NCBI GenBank assembly: GCA_029204045.2
Contig: JAQNDB010000467.1
Coordinates: 1 to 64,000, forward strand
Reading direction: 5' to 3'
Length of the DNA: 64,000 nt
Source of the DNA: Tillandsia leiboldiana
Lineage: Eukaryota; Streptophyta; Magnoliopsida; Poales; Bromeliaceae
A program made the position numbers and the translations under genes. Shown one piece after another: positions 31,494 to 42,368 of the stretch. The notes under the pieces are model-generated. The model was not told where the DNA came from and did not search any database. It was given only the letters and a program-made list of their open reading frames with translations. How positions within the stretch are numbered: position 1 is the first letter of the stretch; every line of letters starts with the position of its first letter.

Positions 31494-33995
31494 TGATATT
31501 AACGTAACGGGTTTACTTAAGTCGTTAATTCGGAGGTGCGAGTATTTTTCTCCGATAGAGCTTGGAAAACGGAGAGTGGCGGTGCGATCGGATCCGGATT
31601 CCGACTTACGAAACTCCCGGAAAGGGGTAGAAAGTGATCGCAATGGCCAGGGAAGCATCGAAATCCGCGTAAGTGATTTGGCACGCTTTCTGAGGAAAAA
31701 TATAGAATTATCTTTAAGGAATTATCCTGAAGGATCTAAAATGAGGAATTAATTAATTGGAGAATTAATTAATTGGAGTATTAATTAATTAAGGAATTAA
31801 TTAAATGAGAATTTTAAAATACCCAAAGTGGTTATTGTCGTACGAAAAGATATTTCGTTATCTTCTCCCGAAAGAAAGAGAGAGAAAAAGAAAAAGAAAG
31901 ACGAAACCCTAACCGGAGGAAACAAGAAGAAAGGCGAAACCCTAATCGGAAGAGAACGGTGGAGAAGAAGGTGAAAGCTAAAGGATCCAAACCCTGCCGA
32001 CGAACGCGCCAAAACCGGGAGCGAGAACGGATAGTCGTCTCCTACGATTAGAGGTAAACTAATTTTATTTTGGTATAGTTTCGCTCGGTTTTTGGGTATC
32101 GGTCTTTCATGAAGTTTAGGAGTAGCCGGTTGCTACCCAACGTGTCGCGCCGCGAAGCCCTAAGGCGTCGCCGCGCGACCATAATGCGCGCCCCGCAGGG
32201 ACGGCGTCCGCGCGGCCGCGGCTAGAGCCGCGCGGGATCAAGCTCCCCGCGTGGCTGCGGCTAGGGCAAATGCTGCGCGGGGCCGGTGCCCGCGCGGCCG
32301 CGGCAAAAGCCGCGCGGGGCCGGTGCCCGCGTGGCCGCGGCGCGTGCCGCGCGGGCGGGTGCCGCGCGGCGGCGGTGCATGCCGCGCGGGCGGATGCCCG
32401 CGCGGAGGCAGCGGCACATGCCGCGCAGTGGCGGCATTGCATGCCGCGCGGGGCCTTGCCCGCGCGGCTGCAGCACATGCCGCCCGGGCGGGTGCCCACG
32501 CGGCGGCGACGTTGCATGTCGCGCGGGGCCTTGCTCGCGCGGCGGCGACGTTGCATGCCACGTGGGGCCTTGCCCGCGCGGCGGCGGCGGAACATGCCGC
32601 GCGGGCGGGTGCCCGCGCGGCGGCGACGTTGCATGCCGCGCGGGGCCTTGCCCGCGCGGCTGCAGCTTGTGCCGCGCGGGCGGGTGCCCGCGCGACGGTG
32701 ACAGCACGTGCCGCGCGGGCGGGTGCCCGTGCGGTTGCGGCGCGCGGGGTTGGTCCCCGCGCAGCCGCGGCGATTATCGCGCGGGGCCGGCGCCCGCGCG
32801 GCCGCGGTTTGCGCCGTGCGGGGCTGAGGTCCGCACGGCGGCGGATGAAACCGCGTAGGGTTGGTACCCGCGCGGCCGCGGCATGCGTCGCGCGGGGCTA
32901 GGGCCCGCGCGGTCACGATAAATGCCGCGCGGGGCCGGTGCCCGCGCGGCCGTACGACACGCAACTCCGCGGGGGGCGGCCGCGTCGCTCTACGCGCGCG
33001 GGCGCCACCGCCGGGTCAAGTGTCCTTAGTGTTGTTGAGTTGTTTGGGCTCGGTTTATCCACTACTATATTGTTGATCTGAACATGGCTCTTTTGGGGAC
33101 TACTTCTAGGTCCGGGCGTCAACAGAGAGCAAGGTTCAGTCTCCGGAATACGCGTTTCGCATAATCGTGGTGGGTAGGTGTTGGTTATTACCGGTGTGGT
33201 GTCATTTCCGGATACTCGTTTTGATAAAGTAGATATGTTTAAAGTTTGACTAACCCCATAGCATGTGAATCCCTCTTATGATGTCAATCAAAGCGGCTGC
33301 GGTCGCAGGTGCGGTATATTATTCTGATTAAAGCGGCTGAGGTCGCAAGGCAATAAATACACTCATATTGCTTACACGCACACCGGCAGTTTGGCCACTG
33401 CAGAGGGTGTATTTTTCCGGAAAGATGGTAAGTCATTTACCCGTGTACCCCACAAGGTGAGGTTAGTGGGGGCCCCTCAAGGGGAGGCGGCTGCTACTTG
33501 GGCAGTCGAGGGGTTGGAGGCACCAAGAAGATGAGTACGGTATTGGGGTTGGGGCCCAAATTATTCTGAATACTGGGGTAGGTGCCCAGCGGGACTTTCA
33601 ACAGGGATTTAGCGATACATGAGGGGGAGGGGGAAAGTAAATGCTCCGGTGATTCGGTGTGTTCGTTCTGTCATTGCGTTTACTTACATGTTTCTACTTT
33701 ATCCGTCACTGACAACCCACTCTGTGACAGGTTCGAGTAGGGGTGGAACCCGGGACGACGGTGAGGCATCCGTTAGAGGACATTAGCCGAAAGGGCTAGT
33801 AAAACGATACGTTACTTTCTTTACTTTTGGTTATTTAGTTATACTATGGTTAGTTTAGTTGTGATTCATTTACTGTGGTTTCTGAAGGATGTTGGGATGA
33901 GGTTTATCTTGTATTTAACTGTGAATGTTAGGATGTGTAATTGCGGCTTGTTTTCAAATACAAACCAGTTTCAAAAGCGTTTTCAAAGCAAGTGC
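31494..33995 (+). mobile_element. Gypsy LTR G3, first part (plus strand)
   Basis: Starts TGATATTAACGTAACGGGTT, comparable to the D LTR start TGTGATAACCGCGGGTT. Interrupted after AGTGC by D and completed at 54201-54582, about 2.9 kb in total. 33700-33995 matches the reverse strand of 39000-39320. Contains AATTAATTAATTGGAG repeats (31747-31805), a CG-rich island and AAACCCTAA-type leader sequence (31904-31952). It sits in integrase on the left and in another LTR on the right with no matching duplication. Confidence 0.7.
32120..33010. repeat. CG-rich tandem island in G3 LTR
   Basis: About 900 bp of imperfect units such as GCCGCGCGGGGCCTTGCCCGC and GCCGCGCGGGCGGGTGCCCGC. Opens frames of over 200 codons on both strands; not protein-like beyond Ala/Arg/Gly/Pro repeats. 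Confidence 0.9.
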
Positions 33996-36696
33996 TGTCA
34001 CGCCCCGGGGGATTAATTTAGCGGAAACGGATTACAAAAGGTATGTATATTTTTTTTTAAAACCTTCTTCCCCGGCGCGTGCCCAGATCCGCCGCATATA
34101 CAGGATCACTCTACAAACGGACAGAGTCTCCCCTGTATATGTACGGCGTCGCGGTTTGTACAATGTTCAATAACGAGTAGACATTCAATCACAACAATCC
34201 AATACATACAACCATTCACAATATGCTGAATAAACTCACGGCCGATTAGTTTGAAAGGATAAATCCCACAGTAGTTGAAACGGCGCCCACCCGGCACCCA
34301 TATTTTGAAAACTCTTTTTCGAAAGCAACATAAACTCAGGGGTTTGAAAAACAGTGCCCACAGGACACTTAGGTTTTGAAATCCATTTTCGCAAACCATA
34401 AATCCACAAGGTTTTGAAAACGGTGCCCACACGGCACCCGAGTTTTGAAATAGTAGTTTTCGCAATCTTTCCTTTTATTTGCTATTTTATTTTCCAAAGT
34501 GGCCCGCAGAGATGTAAAGAAAACTAAACCATTCGTTTGTCACCGTACCGACATCCACACTGACCCCACGAGGGTATCGAGAACCATCCACAGTCTACAA
34601 ATAATAAATGGAATGCGAAAGTAAAAGGTAAAGTACTGTTCCGGTCTCCTGGGATCCAAAATCTCTAGCCGCGGCCTCACCGTCGCCTAACTCTCCCCCC
34701 TGTAAGACCCTGTCGCAAAGTGGGAAGTCAGCGACTAAACAAAAGTGATAATAGTAAAGCAGGTAAAGAAAACGTCCAACCGTAGTCTATCCGGAGCAAC
34801 CACCCTCGCAATGGAAAAGTAAAATCAAACACCTGTAAACCTGCAATACCCGATCCCGTCGGACAACTAAACCGACGGATCGCACCGCGCCCAAGTCGGA
34901 CAACTAAACCGAATGGGTCGCACCGCTCCCACGTCGGACAACTAAACCCACGGGTCGCACCGCTAACACCTTGGCGCATCCAAGCCCCACAACTAAAGAG
35001 GCCCCACGCCGTCCTGTGGGTATACACGGGTCATGGACCACTTTTCCGGAAAAGCACACCCTTTGCGGTGGCCAAACCGCGGGTGCGCGTGTTGCAGCCG
35101 AGCATAGTAACCGTGAACCATATATATATATATCAATGTATGAGAACCGTATGAAATAACATATACATATCCACTACATACACCTATCCATGCATGAGAG
35201 CCACATGAAACAATATATATATCTAATCATAAGAACCGTAAAGCCATAACGAATAATTGATGCCTCCCTACCATGTTTAACCCAAGTACACATAAGGTTG
35301 ACCCCGTCCAACATGATAGAATTAGAAGTTAAGACTTAAGAATAAAAACCCACCTCTACGAGCAATGATCAAAGCGCTACGCCCCCGTGTCCCGGTGCAC
35401 TCCCCGAAACTACAAAGTTCACCGGGAAGAAGTCAGCGTCTACCCAACATAACACAAGGAACAAATACAGATATCTGGATCCCGTCGTGGAACGGGGCTC
35501 TCGGGTTCGACGGCGGCGGCGGCGGCCGAGTCGGAACCCGGGGCGGCGGTGACCGTGCTGCCGCGCTGGCCGCACGCGTATCAGGCCCCGTACGGTGTGA
35601 GGCCCGCACGGCTCCCTGACCACGGCGGCCCTGCTCGGTGCCTGGCCCCGCGCGGCGCCCAGGTCCCGCGCGGGCGCCCAGCCCGCACGCACGGGCGGCC
35701 CCGCGCGGCGCCCAGGCTCCGCGCGGGCGCCCAGCCCGAACGCACGGGCGGCCCCGCGCGGCGCCCAGGCTCTGCGCGGGTGCCCAACCCGCACGCACGG
35801 GCGACCCCGCGCGGCGCCCAGGCCCGCGCGGGTGCCAGACCCGCACGCACGGGCGACCCCGCGTGGCGCACAGGCTCGCGCGGGTGCCAGAACCGCACGC
35901 ACGGGCGACCCCGCGCGGCGCCCAGGCCCGCGCGGGTGCCCGACCCGCACGCCCGGGTGCCCTAGCCCTGCGCGCATGGGCGCCTCGCGACGGCGGTGGT
36001 GCGGCCGGCCGGGGTGCACCGTCTTCCCCCTCCCCGTGCGATGATCCGAAAGAAGCCCTAGGTACAAATTAAAAACTCACCGAACTTTGCGCCTCCGATT
36101 CGCCGATGAAGAGGGAGGAAGAGTAGAGTATCGTCCCGTTCTTGCGTGCCCGGTTCCGGAGGTGTGCGGTGTTTTTCCCGTTCCTCGATCGTTCCGCCGC
36201 GGTTCCTCGCGCCGATCGGATGGGAAGAGGAGGGTTTGGGAGGGGCGGTTCCTTGTCCGGCTTAGGTCGGGTTGTAAAGGAGGTGAGAGGAACGGTAGGG
36301 GGAAAAAATAAATCTGAACCTAACACATAAGTATTAAAAGGAAAAGCCGCCTCCGTACACGGGAACTTAACCCTAAGTCCCAAAATGCAATTTAATCTCG
36401 GCGAATTGAGTTTGGGTGCGAACCTGGGTCCGGTCTGCCTCGAAGAACGTGTAAGTCGCCTGAACTGCTGCCAACTTCCGGAATTTATTCTGGGAGATTT
36501 CGGGGTCAGAATCCAGAACCGATTGCGCCGCCGTTCTCCGTTTCGCGAGCTTTATTATCTAAACATACCCGCGAGCCCCGACAGTCTGCCCAGAGATAAA
36601 GAAAAGTAAATCACCCCCGGACCCCTTAGTCTAAAAGCGGTTCAAAAGGAAATCAAAGGAAGGTCTAGAAAGACAAATAAACCCGCGGTTATCACA
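33996..36696 (-). repeat. 3' LTR of element D (alpha type)
   Basis: 2,701 bp; minus-strand start TGTGATAACC directly after the polypurine tract, end GGGGCGTGACA. Contains a threefold repeat of GTCGGACAACTAAACC with a GGGTCGCACCG-type tail (34856-34970) and a CG-rich island (35500-36000). Confidence 0.9.
35500..36000. repeat. CG-rich tandem island in D 3' LTR
   Basis: About 55-bp units built on CACGGGCGGCCCCGCGCGG and CGCCCAGGC. The 5' LTR copy (53050-53500) has fewer units, which accounts for most of the length difference between the LTRs. Confidence 0.88.
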
Positions 36697-36710
36697 CCAC
36701 TCACCTCTTA
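36697..36710 (-). other. Polypurine tract of D
   Basis: Minus-strand AAGAGGTGAGTGG between the chromodomain ORF and the LTR start, preceded by TTTCGAGGACGAAA as in G1. Confidence 0.7.
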
Positions 36711-36733
36711 AAAACGAGTTTCGTCCTCGAAAC

Positions 36734-38062
36734 TCAAACCCGGGTGGTGGTGAAGAGGTCGGGGTAGCACTCCCTCATCTTAGATTCCAGCTCCCATGTT
36801 GCTTCTCGTTCCTCCTGGTTGCTCCAGAGTACCTTCACGTAGGGGATGACTCGGTTCCGCAGCGCTTTGTTTTCTCTTGCTAGGACACGCACGGGGGTTT
36901 CCTCGAAGCTTAGATCCTCCTTGAGCTCGAAAGTGGAGACGTCCAACACGTGTGACGGGTCGGAAAGATATTTCCGGAGCATGGACACGTGGAAGACGTT
37001 GTGGACTCGGTCGAGGTTAGACGGTAGGGCAAGGCGGTACGCCACTGGGCCTATGCGCTCCAAGATCTCAAACGGCCCCACAAACCGTGGGCTCAACTTG
37101 CCCTTCAGCCCGAAACGCTTGATCCCTCTGGATGGCGAGACCCGTAAGAACACGTGTTCCCCCACTTGAAATTCCAAATCGCGGTGCCGTCGGTCTGCGT
37201 AGCTCTTCTGTCGGCTTTGGGCGGTCAGTAAACGCCGCCTGATGAGGCATACCTTCTCTTCAGTCTCTTCCACCAAGTCGGGTCCCAGGAATTTCCGTTC
37301 ACCCAAGTCGTCCCAACAGATCGGGGATCGGCAGCGTCTCCCATACAAGGCTTCGTAGGGTGCCATTTGGATGCTGGCCTGGTAGCTATTGTTGTAGGCG
37401 AATTCCACGAGGGGTAGGTAGCGTGCCCAACCGTCTCCCCAGTCAAGTACACAGGCGCGTAGCAGGTCCTCGAGGGTCTGAATCACTCGCTCCGACTGTC
37501 CGTCCGTCTGAGGGTGGAAGGCTGTGCTGAAATGTAGCTTGGTCCCCAGGGCTTGCTGTAGACTTTGCCAAAACTTCGAGACGAAGCGGGTGTCTCTATC
37601 CGAGGTGATCGATGCCGGCACTCCATGCAGTCTCACGATCTCGCTGAGGTAGACTTGAGCCAACCGCTCTCTGGTCCAGGTTATGTGGATGGGCAGGAAA
37701 TGTGCTGACTTGGTCAGCCGGTCCACAATGACCCAGATCGCGTCGTGCCCCTGCTGTGAACGTGGGAACCCGGTGACGAAGTCCATGGTGATCTGATCCC
37801 ACTTCCACTCGGGCACTGGTAAGGGCTGTAACTTTCCCGCCGGTCGCTGATGCTCTGCCTTAATTTGCTGGCATACCAGGCAGTGAGCTACATGTCGTGT
37901 CACATCCCCCTTCAGCTTGGGCCACCAGAAGGTCTGCTTGAGGTCCCTGTACATCTTCGTGCCCCCCGGATGCGCCGCATAAGGAGCGCGGTGTGCTTCC
38001 GCCAGAATCTCCTCTTTCAATTCCGACGAATCCGGCACGCAAAGCCGCCCGCGGAAACGCAT
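36734..38062 (-). CDS. Integrase with chromodomain-like tail, gypsy D
   Basis: Open 442-codon frame read on the minus strand. Residues 24-64 form the zinc finger (H24, H31, C61, C64); the catalytic triad is D94, D155, E191 with D-35-E spacing; LSPRFVGPFEIL (323-334) is the GPY/F module; 387-438 (EETPVRVLARENKALRNRVIPYVKVLW...ATWELESKM) is the Tekay-type chromodomain-like tail that targets chromatin. All catalytic residues are present. The ATG is internal to an ancestral polyprotein and now lies just after PBS sequence, because everything from gag to RNase H is gone. Whether it is translated is unknown; its intactness may only reflect youth. Confidence 0.88.
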   Translation of the reverse strand: MRFRGRLCVPDSSELKEEILAEAHRAPYAAHPGGTKMYRDLKQTFWWPKLKGDVTRHVAHCLVCQQIKAEHQRPAGKLQPLPVPEWKWDQITMDFVTGFPRSQQGHDAIWVIVDRLTKSAHFLPIHITWTRERLAQVYLSEIVRLHGVPASITSDRDTRFVSKFWQSLQQALGTKLHFSTAFHPQTDGQSERVIQTLEDLLRACVLDWGDGWARYLPLVEFAYNNSYQASIQMAPYEALYGRRCRSPICWDDLGERKFLGPDLVEETEEKVCLIRRRLLTAQSRQKSYADRRHRDLEFQVGEHVFLRVSPSRGIKRFGLKGKLSPRFVGPFEILERIGPVAYRLALPSNLDRVHNVFHVSMLRKYLSDPSHVLDVSTFELKEDLSFEETPVRVLARENKALRNRVIPYVKVLWSNQEEREATWELESKMRECYPDLFTTTRV

Positions 38063-38128
38063 GATACCATCTTAATCTGTCACGCCCCGGGGGTTTCTTT
38101 AAGCGGAAGACGACCACTGAAAAGATTT
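38062..38128 (-). other. Captured LTR end plus primer site joined to integrase
   Basis: In the minus direction: the last 51 bp of a beta LTR (38128-38078, ending GGCGTGACA), GATTAAGATGGTATCA, then integrase codons. The ten bases GATGGTATCA are shared by the PBS and the pol codons for DGI, marking a microhomology join. Confidence 0.8.
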
Positions 38129-38594
38129 GCTAGCCCCGGTGGTCTCCCTTTCTAACACAGGGGAGCACCCCGAGACCCCATCTCGACGAACTCTACAACC
38201 ATCGCAGTGTCTACGGTAAAAAGCCAAACTATGGGTAACAACCATAGGGAAAGAATCCTCATTCCCACCCATACCTTGCCCATGGTGCAAAAGGTATCGA
38301 CCGATTACCCGCTGTAACCTAACACCAGAAGACCCAGGAGGTACAAGTTTAGACAAACGGCTATCCGGTTACCCATGACCGACAGACGGCCAACAAACCA
38401 ACAACCACCGGTGGGTTGTGCTACCGCCTGAGCTAAACCGGAAAAAGAAACTCAACAGTCCCCGCACTCTCGCATCTCTACGCAGCTATACCCTGATCAT
38501 TTCATTAGTTAGTAGCCAGTGGTAGTGTGCTCCAGTGGATGTTGGACAGCGACTACTGTGGTTAAAGCTGTTTTTCTCTGATACCATCTTAATC
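38129..38594 (-). other. Primer binding site and 5' leader of a beta-type gypsy
   Basis: Minus-strand PBS TGGTATCAGAG at 38586-38576, eight bases after the beta LTR end, followed by about 450 bp of leader without recognisable domains. An 85-codon minus frame (38356-38099) crosses into the LTR tail and is not convincing. Confidence 0.7.
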
Positions 38595-39516
38595 TGTCAC
38601 GCCCCGGGGGTTTCTTTAAGCGGAAGACGACCACTGAAAAGATTTAAATTTGCGTATATATTTTTTTTGAAACCAAACTTCCCCAGTGCGTGCCCAGACC
38701 CGCCGCATATACAAATTCACTCTGCGGACGGGCGGAGTCTCCTTTGTATATGCACGGCGTCCTGATTACAACAATCATACAATCATCACTTTAACCACAC
38801 TAGTTCAACCGTCGAATACATACAACCGTTTTCATAAGCATTACAGAGGCCGACTAATTTTGAAAGGATAAATCCACAAGTTTTAAAAGCGGTGCCCACA
38901 CGGCACCCAGGTTTTTCAAAACGGTTTTCGAAATCCATAAGTCCACAGGGTTTTAAAATGGTGCCCACCCGACACCCAGATTTTTAAAACGGTTTTCGCA
39001 ATCCATAAATCCACAGGGTTTTAAAATGGTGCCCACACGACACCCAGATTTTCAAAACGGTTTTCGCAATATTTTCTTTTTCTTTTCTTTTGTAGTTTGA
39101 AAGCGGCCAATCCGGAAAAGCAAAACAACCACCCACAAGGATAATAAAAGACATCCCAACATCCACATCGACCCCACAAGGGTATCGCAATCCACATAGT
39201 AGCTACTAACAGGTAATGAAATGAGCAAAATAAGAAGTAAATACCGTCTATGACCTCGAAGGACCAAAAATGCTCCTACCACGGCCTCACCGTCGCCCTA
39301 GCTCTCACCCCCGAAGACACTTGTCACAGAGTGGGGAGTCAGCGACACAAGGTATAAAGATGAAAAGCAGGAAGACTGTAACTAAAGCAAACCGTAAGAA
39401 AACCAGAGTAACCGCCCTCTGCATCGTGCGATCGACGATGTCCCCTCCCCCTGCAAAACCTGAACCGGGCACCTGCCTCGGCAACCCAGACCGAGAGCTA
39501 ACCTCAAGAAGGAAAA

Positions 39517-39737
39517 ACCGAACCGAGCACCGACCTCGGGAAAGAAAACCGAACCGAGCACCAACCTCGGGAAAGAAAACCGAACCGAGCACCAACCTCG
39601 GGAAAGAAAACCGAACCGAGCACCACCCTCGGGAAAGAAAACCGAACCGAGCACCAACCTCGGGAAAGAAAACCGAACCGAGCACCTACCTCGGTAAAGA
39701 AAACCGAACCGAGAACCTACCTCGGTAAACCACGCCG
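39517..39737. repeat. 31-bp minisatellite, about 7 units
   Basis: Unit ACCGAACCGAGCACC plus AACCTCGGGAAAGAAA. Located where the alpha LTR has its own GTCGGACAACTAAACC repeat. Confidence 0.92.
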
Positions 39738-39914
39738 AGCACCTACCCCGACGGGTCGCACCGCTCACACCTTGGCGCCTCAAACCCCCCACCTACGGGG
39801 GCCCCCACTACGTCACCTCGTGGGTATACACGGGTCATCGACCACTTTTCCGGAAAAGCACACCCTTTGCGGTGGCCAAACCGCGGGTGCGCATGCTGCA
39901 GCCTCGAGCATCGT

Positions 39915-40195
39915 AACCAAGTACACAAAACGAAACCAACAATAATGAACCAAGTATCCAAAATGAAACCAGCAATAATGAACCAAGTACCCAAAACGAA
40001 ACCAGCAATAATGAACCAAGTACCCAAAACGAAACCAACAATAATGAACCAAGTACCCAAAACGAAACCAGCAATAATGAACCAAGTGCCCAAAACGAAA
40101 CCAACAATAATGAACCAAGTACCCAAAACGAAACCAGCAATAATGAACCAAGTACCCAAAACGAAACCAACAATAATGAGCCGAGTACACACCAC
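39915..40195. repeat. 33-bp minisatellite, about 8 units
   Basis: Unit AACCAAGTACCCAAAACG plus AAACCAGCAATAATG, alternating CAGC and CAAC variants in a near-regular two-unit pattern. No spacers, so not CRISPR. Confidence 0.93.
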
Positions 40196-40429
40196 ATGAT
40201 GATCATGACAGTAACGAAATTGTGCATAAAGGGGTTCTAAGGATGTACCCACCTGAAACGCGAAGAAGAAGATGCGTAGAAACTCCAGCTAAAACACTCC
40301 CACCTTGTGCCCGAAACAGCTACAGTGAAAAATACTGTTAAAAACATCATCGCGGTCAAAAACACTCAAAAACGGGGCGAAACGGGCCAAAAACGGAGCT
40401 TCTGGGCTCCTTTCCTGAATGCTGGTGCA

Positions 40430-40960
40430 CGAAACCAGGCGTGGACCGGGTCCACGACAACAGGCGGCCGCGGCGTGGGCCGGGAGCACACTGCAGCCGT
40501 GGACCCGTGCGGCATGGGCCGGGCCGTGCACGGGCTCGGGCGCGCACCGGGTTCACTGTTCCCCGCTGCGGCGCCGAGCACCGGGTGCACGCCTAGGGCG
40601 TGCACCGAGCGGCCTGGCGTACGCTTTCCGTGCGCCGGGTCTGCGGCCCCGGGTCGCGGAGGCATGCGCCGGGTGCACGCCGGTCCGGTGGACCGTGCGG
40701 CCTGGCGCACGCGTCCGTGCACCGGGTCTGCGCCCCCGGGCCGCAGGAGCGTGCGCCGGGTGCACGCGGGCGCCGTGGACCGCGGCCTGAAATCCCCATT
40801 GTGAACAGTATACGTCCCCGTTTTCGGCTCCGGTCGCGACCCCGCGACTCCGGCGACTGCGGCGACGACCCCGTGAACACGGCAACGGCGGCGGTGGCCT
40901 CCCGTTTAACCACGGCGGCGGCGGCCTCCCGTTCAACAACCCACGACATCGACAAAAGAA
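40430..40960. repeat. CG-rich island in beta LTR
   Basis: CCGGGTGCACGC and GGCCTGGCG repeats; the long open frames on both strands are composition artefacts. Confidence 0.8.
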
Positions 40961-41066
40961 AACCCCAGACCGAAATTAAACGAAAAGACCCGAACTGCTT
41001 ACCCCGTTTTCGCCGGAGGAGGAGGAAGAAGGAGGATCGTCCGCCCCTCGCTCGTTCATCTTAATC

Positions 41067-42368
41067 TGTCACGCCCCGGGGGGTTAATTTAGCGGAAACG
41101 GATTACAAAAGGTATGCATTTTTTTTTTTTAAACCTTCTTCCCCGGCGCGTGCCCAGATCCGCCGCATATACAGGATCACTCTACAAACGGACAGAGTCT
41201 CCCCTGTATATGCACGGCGTCGCGGTTTGTACAATGTTCAATAACGAGTAGACATTCAATCACAACAATCCAATACATACAACCATTCACAATATGCTGA
41301 ATAAACTCACGGCCGATTAGTTTGAAAGGATAAATCCCACAGTAGTTGAAACGGCGCCCACCCGGCACCCATATTTTGAAAACTCTTTTTCGAAAGCAAC
41401 ATAAACTCAGGGGTTTGAAAAACAGTGCCCACACGACACTTAGGTTTTGAAATCCATTTTCGCAAACCATAAATCCACAAGGTTTTGAAAACGGTGCCCA
41501 CACGGTACCCGAGTTTTGAAATAGTAGTTTTCGCAATCTGTCCTTTTATTTGCTATTTTATTTTCCAAAGCGGCCCGCAGAGATGTAAAGAAAACTAAAC
41601 CATTCATTTGTCACCGTACCGACATCCACACCGACCCCACGAGGGTATCGAGAACCATCCACAGTCTACAAATAATAAATGGAATGCGAAAGTAAAAGGT
41701 AAAGTACTGTTCCGGTCTCCTGGGACCCAAAATCTCTAGCCGCGGCCTCACCGTCGGCTAACTCTCCCCCCTGTAAGACCCTGTCGCAAAGTGGGAAGTC
41801 AGCGACTAAACAAAAGTGATAATAGTAAAGCAGGTAAAGAAAACGTCCAACCGTAGTCTATCCGGAGCAACCACCCTCGCAATGGAAAAGTAAAATCAAA
41901 CACCTGTAAACCTGCAATACCCGATCCCGTCGGACAACTAAACCGACGGATCGCACCGCGCCCAAGTCGGACAACTAAACCGAATGGCTCGCACCGCTCC
42001 CACATCGGACAACTAAACCGACGGGTCGCACCGCTCACACCTTGGCGCATCCAAGCCCCACAACTAAAGAGGCCCCACGCCGTCCTGTGGGTATACACGG
42101 GTCATGGACCACTTTTCCGGAAAAGCACACCCTTTGCGGTGGCCAAACCGCGGGTGCGCGTGTTGCAGCCGAGCATAGTAACCGTGAACCATATATATAT
42201 ATCAATGTATGAGAACCGTATGAAATAACATATACATATCCACTACATACACCTATCCATGCATGAGAGCCACATGAAACAATATATATATCTAATCATA
42301 AGAACCGTAAAGCCATAACGAATAATTGATGCCTCCCTACCATGTTTAACCCAAGTACACATAAGGTT
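41067..42368 (-). repeat. 5' LTR of D (alpha type), first segment
   Basis: Matches 33996-35293 with at least 14 substitutions (about 1%). Interrupted at AGGTT by complex C and resumed at 52852. Confidence 0.92.
42364..42368 (+). other. Target site duplication AGGTT of complex C
   Basis: AGGTT at 42364-42368 and 52847-52851, perfect; the uninterrupted site is seen in the other LTR at 35289-35293. Confidence 0.97.

Larger units (their letters stand above)
38595..41056 (-). repeat. Beta-type gypsy LTR, 5'-truncated
   Basis: Minus-strand 3' end TGACA at 38595; related to but distinct from alpha. Its minus-strand beginning is missing: 41000-41056 aligns with about 36120-36165 of the alpha LTR, and everything upstream is absent. 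Carries 31-bp and 33-bp minisatellites and a CG-rich region (40430-40960). Confidence 0.8.

Noticed and set aside
32116..32964. Long Arg/Ala/Pro-rich open frames in CG-rich islands (also 2672-3178, 6312-7341, 35365-36072, 40300-41064, 52917-53571)
   Set aside because: Low-complexity tandem DNA with few stop codons keeps all frames open; composition follows the repeat unit.
38099..38356. 85-codon minus-strand frame in the beta leader, possible Gag start
   Set aside because: It runs into the captured LTR tail and shows no Gag motif; too weak to call.
39915..40195. Regular 33-bp repeats that could suggest a CRISPR array
   Set aside because: Units abut directly with no unique spacers, inside a plant LTR, with no cas genes.
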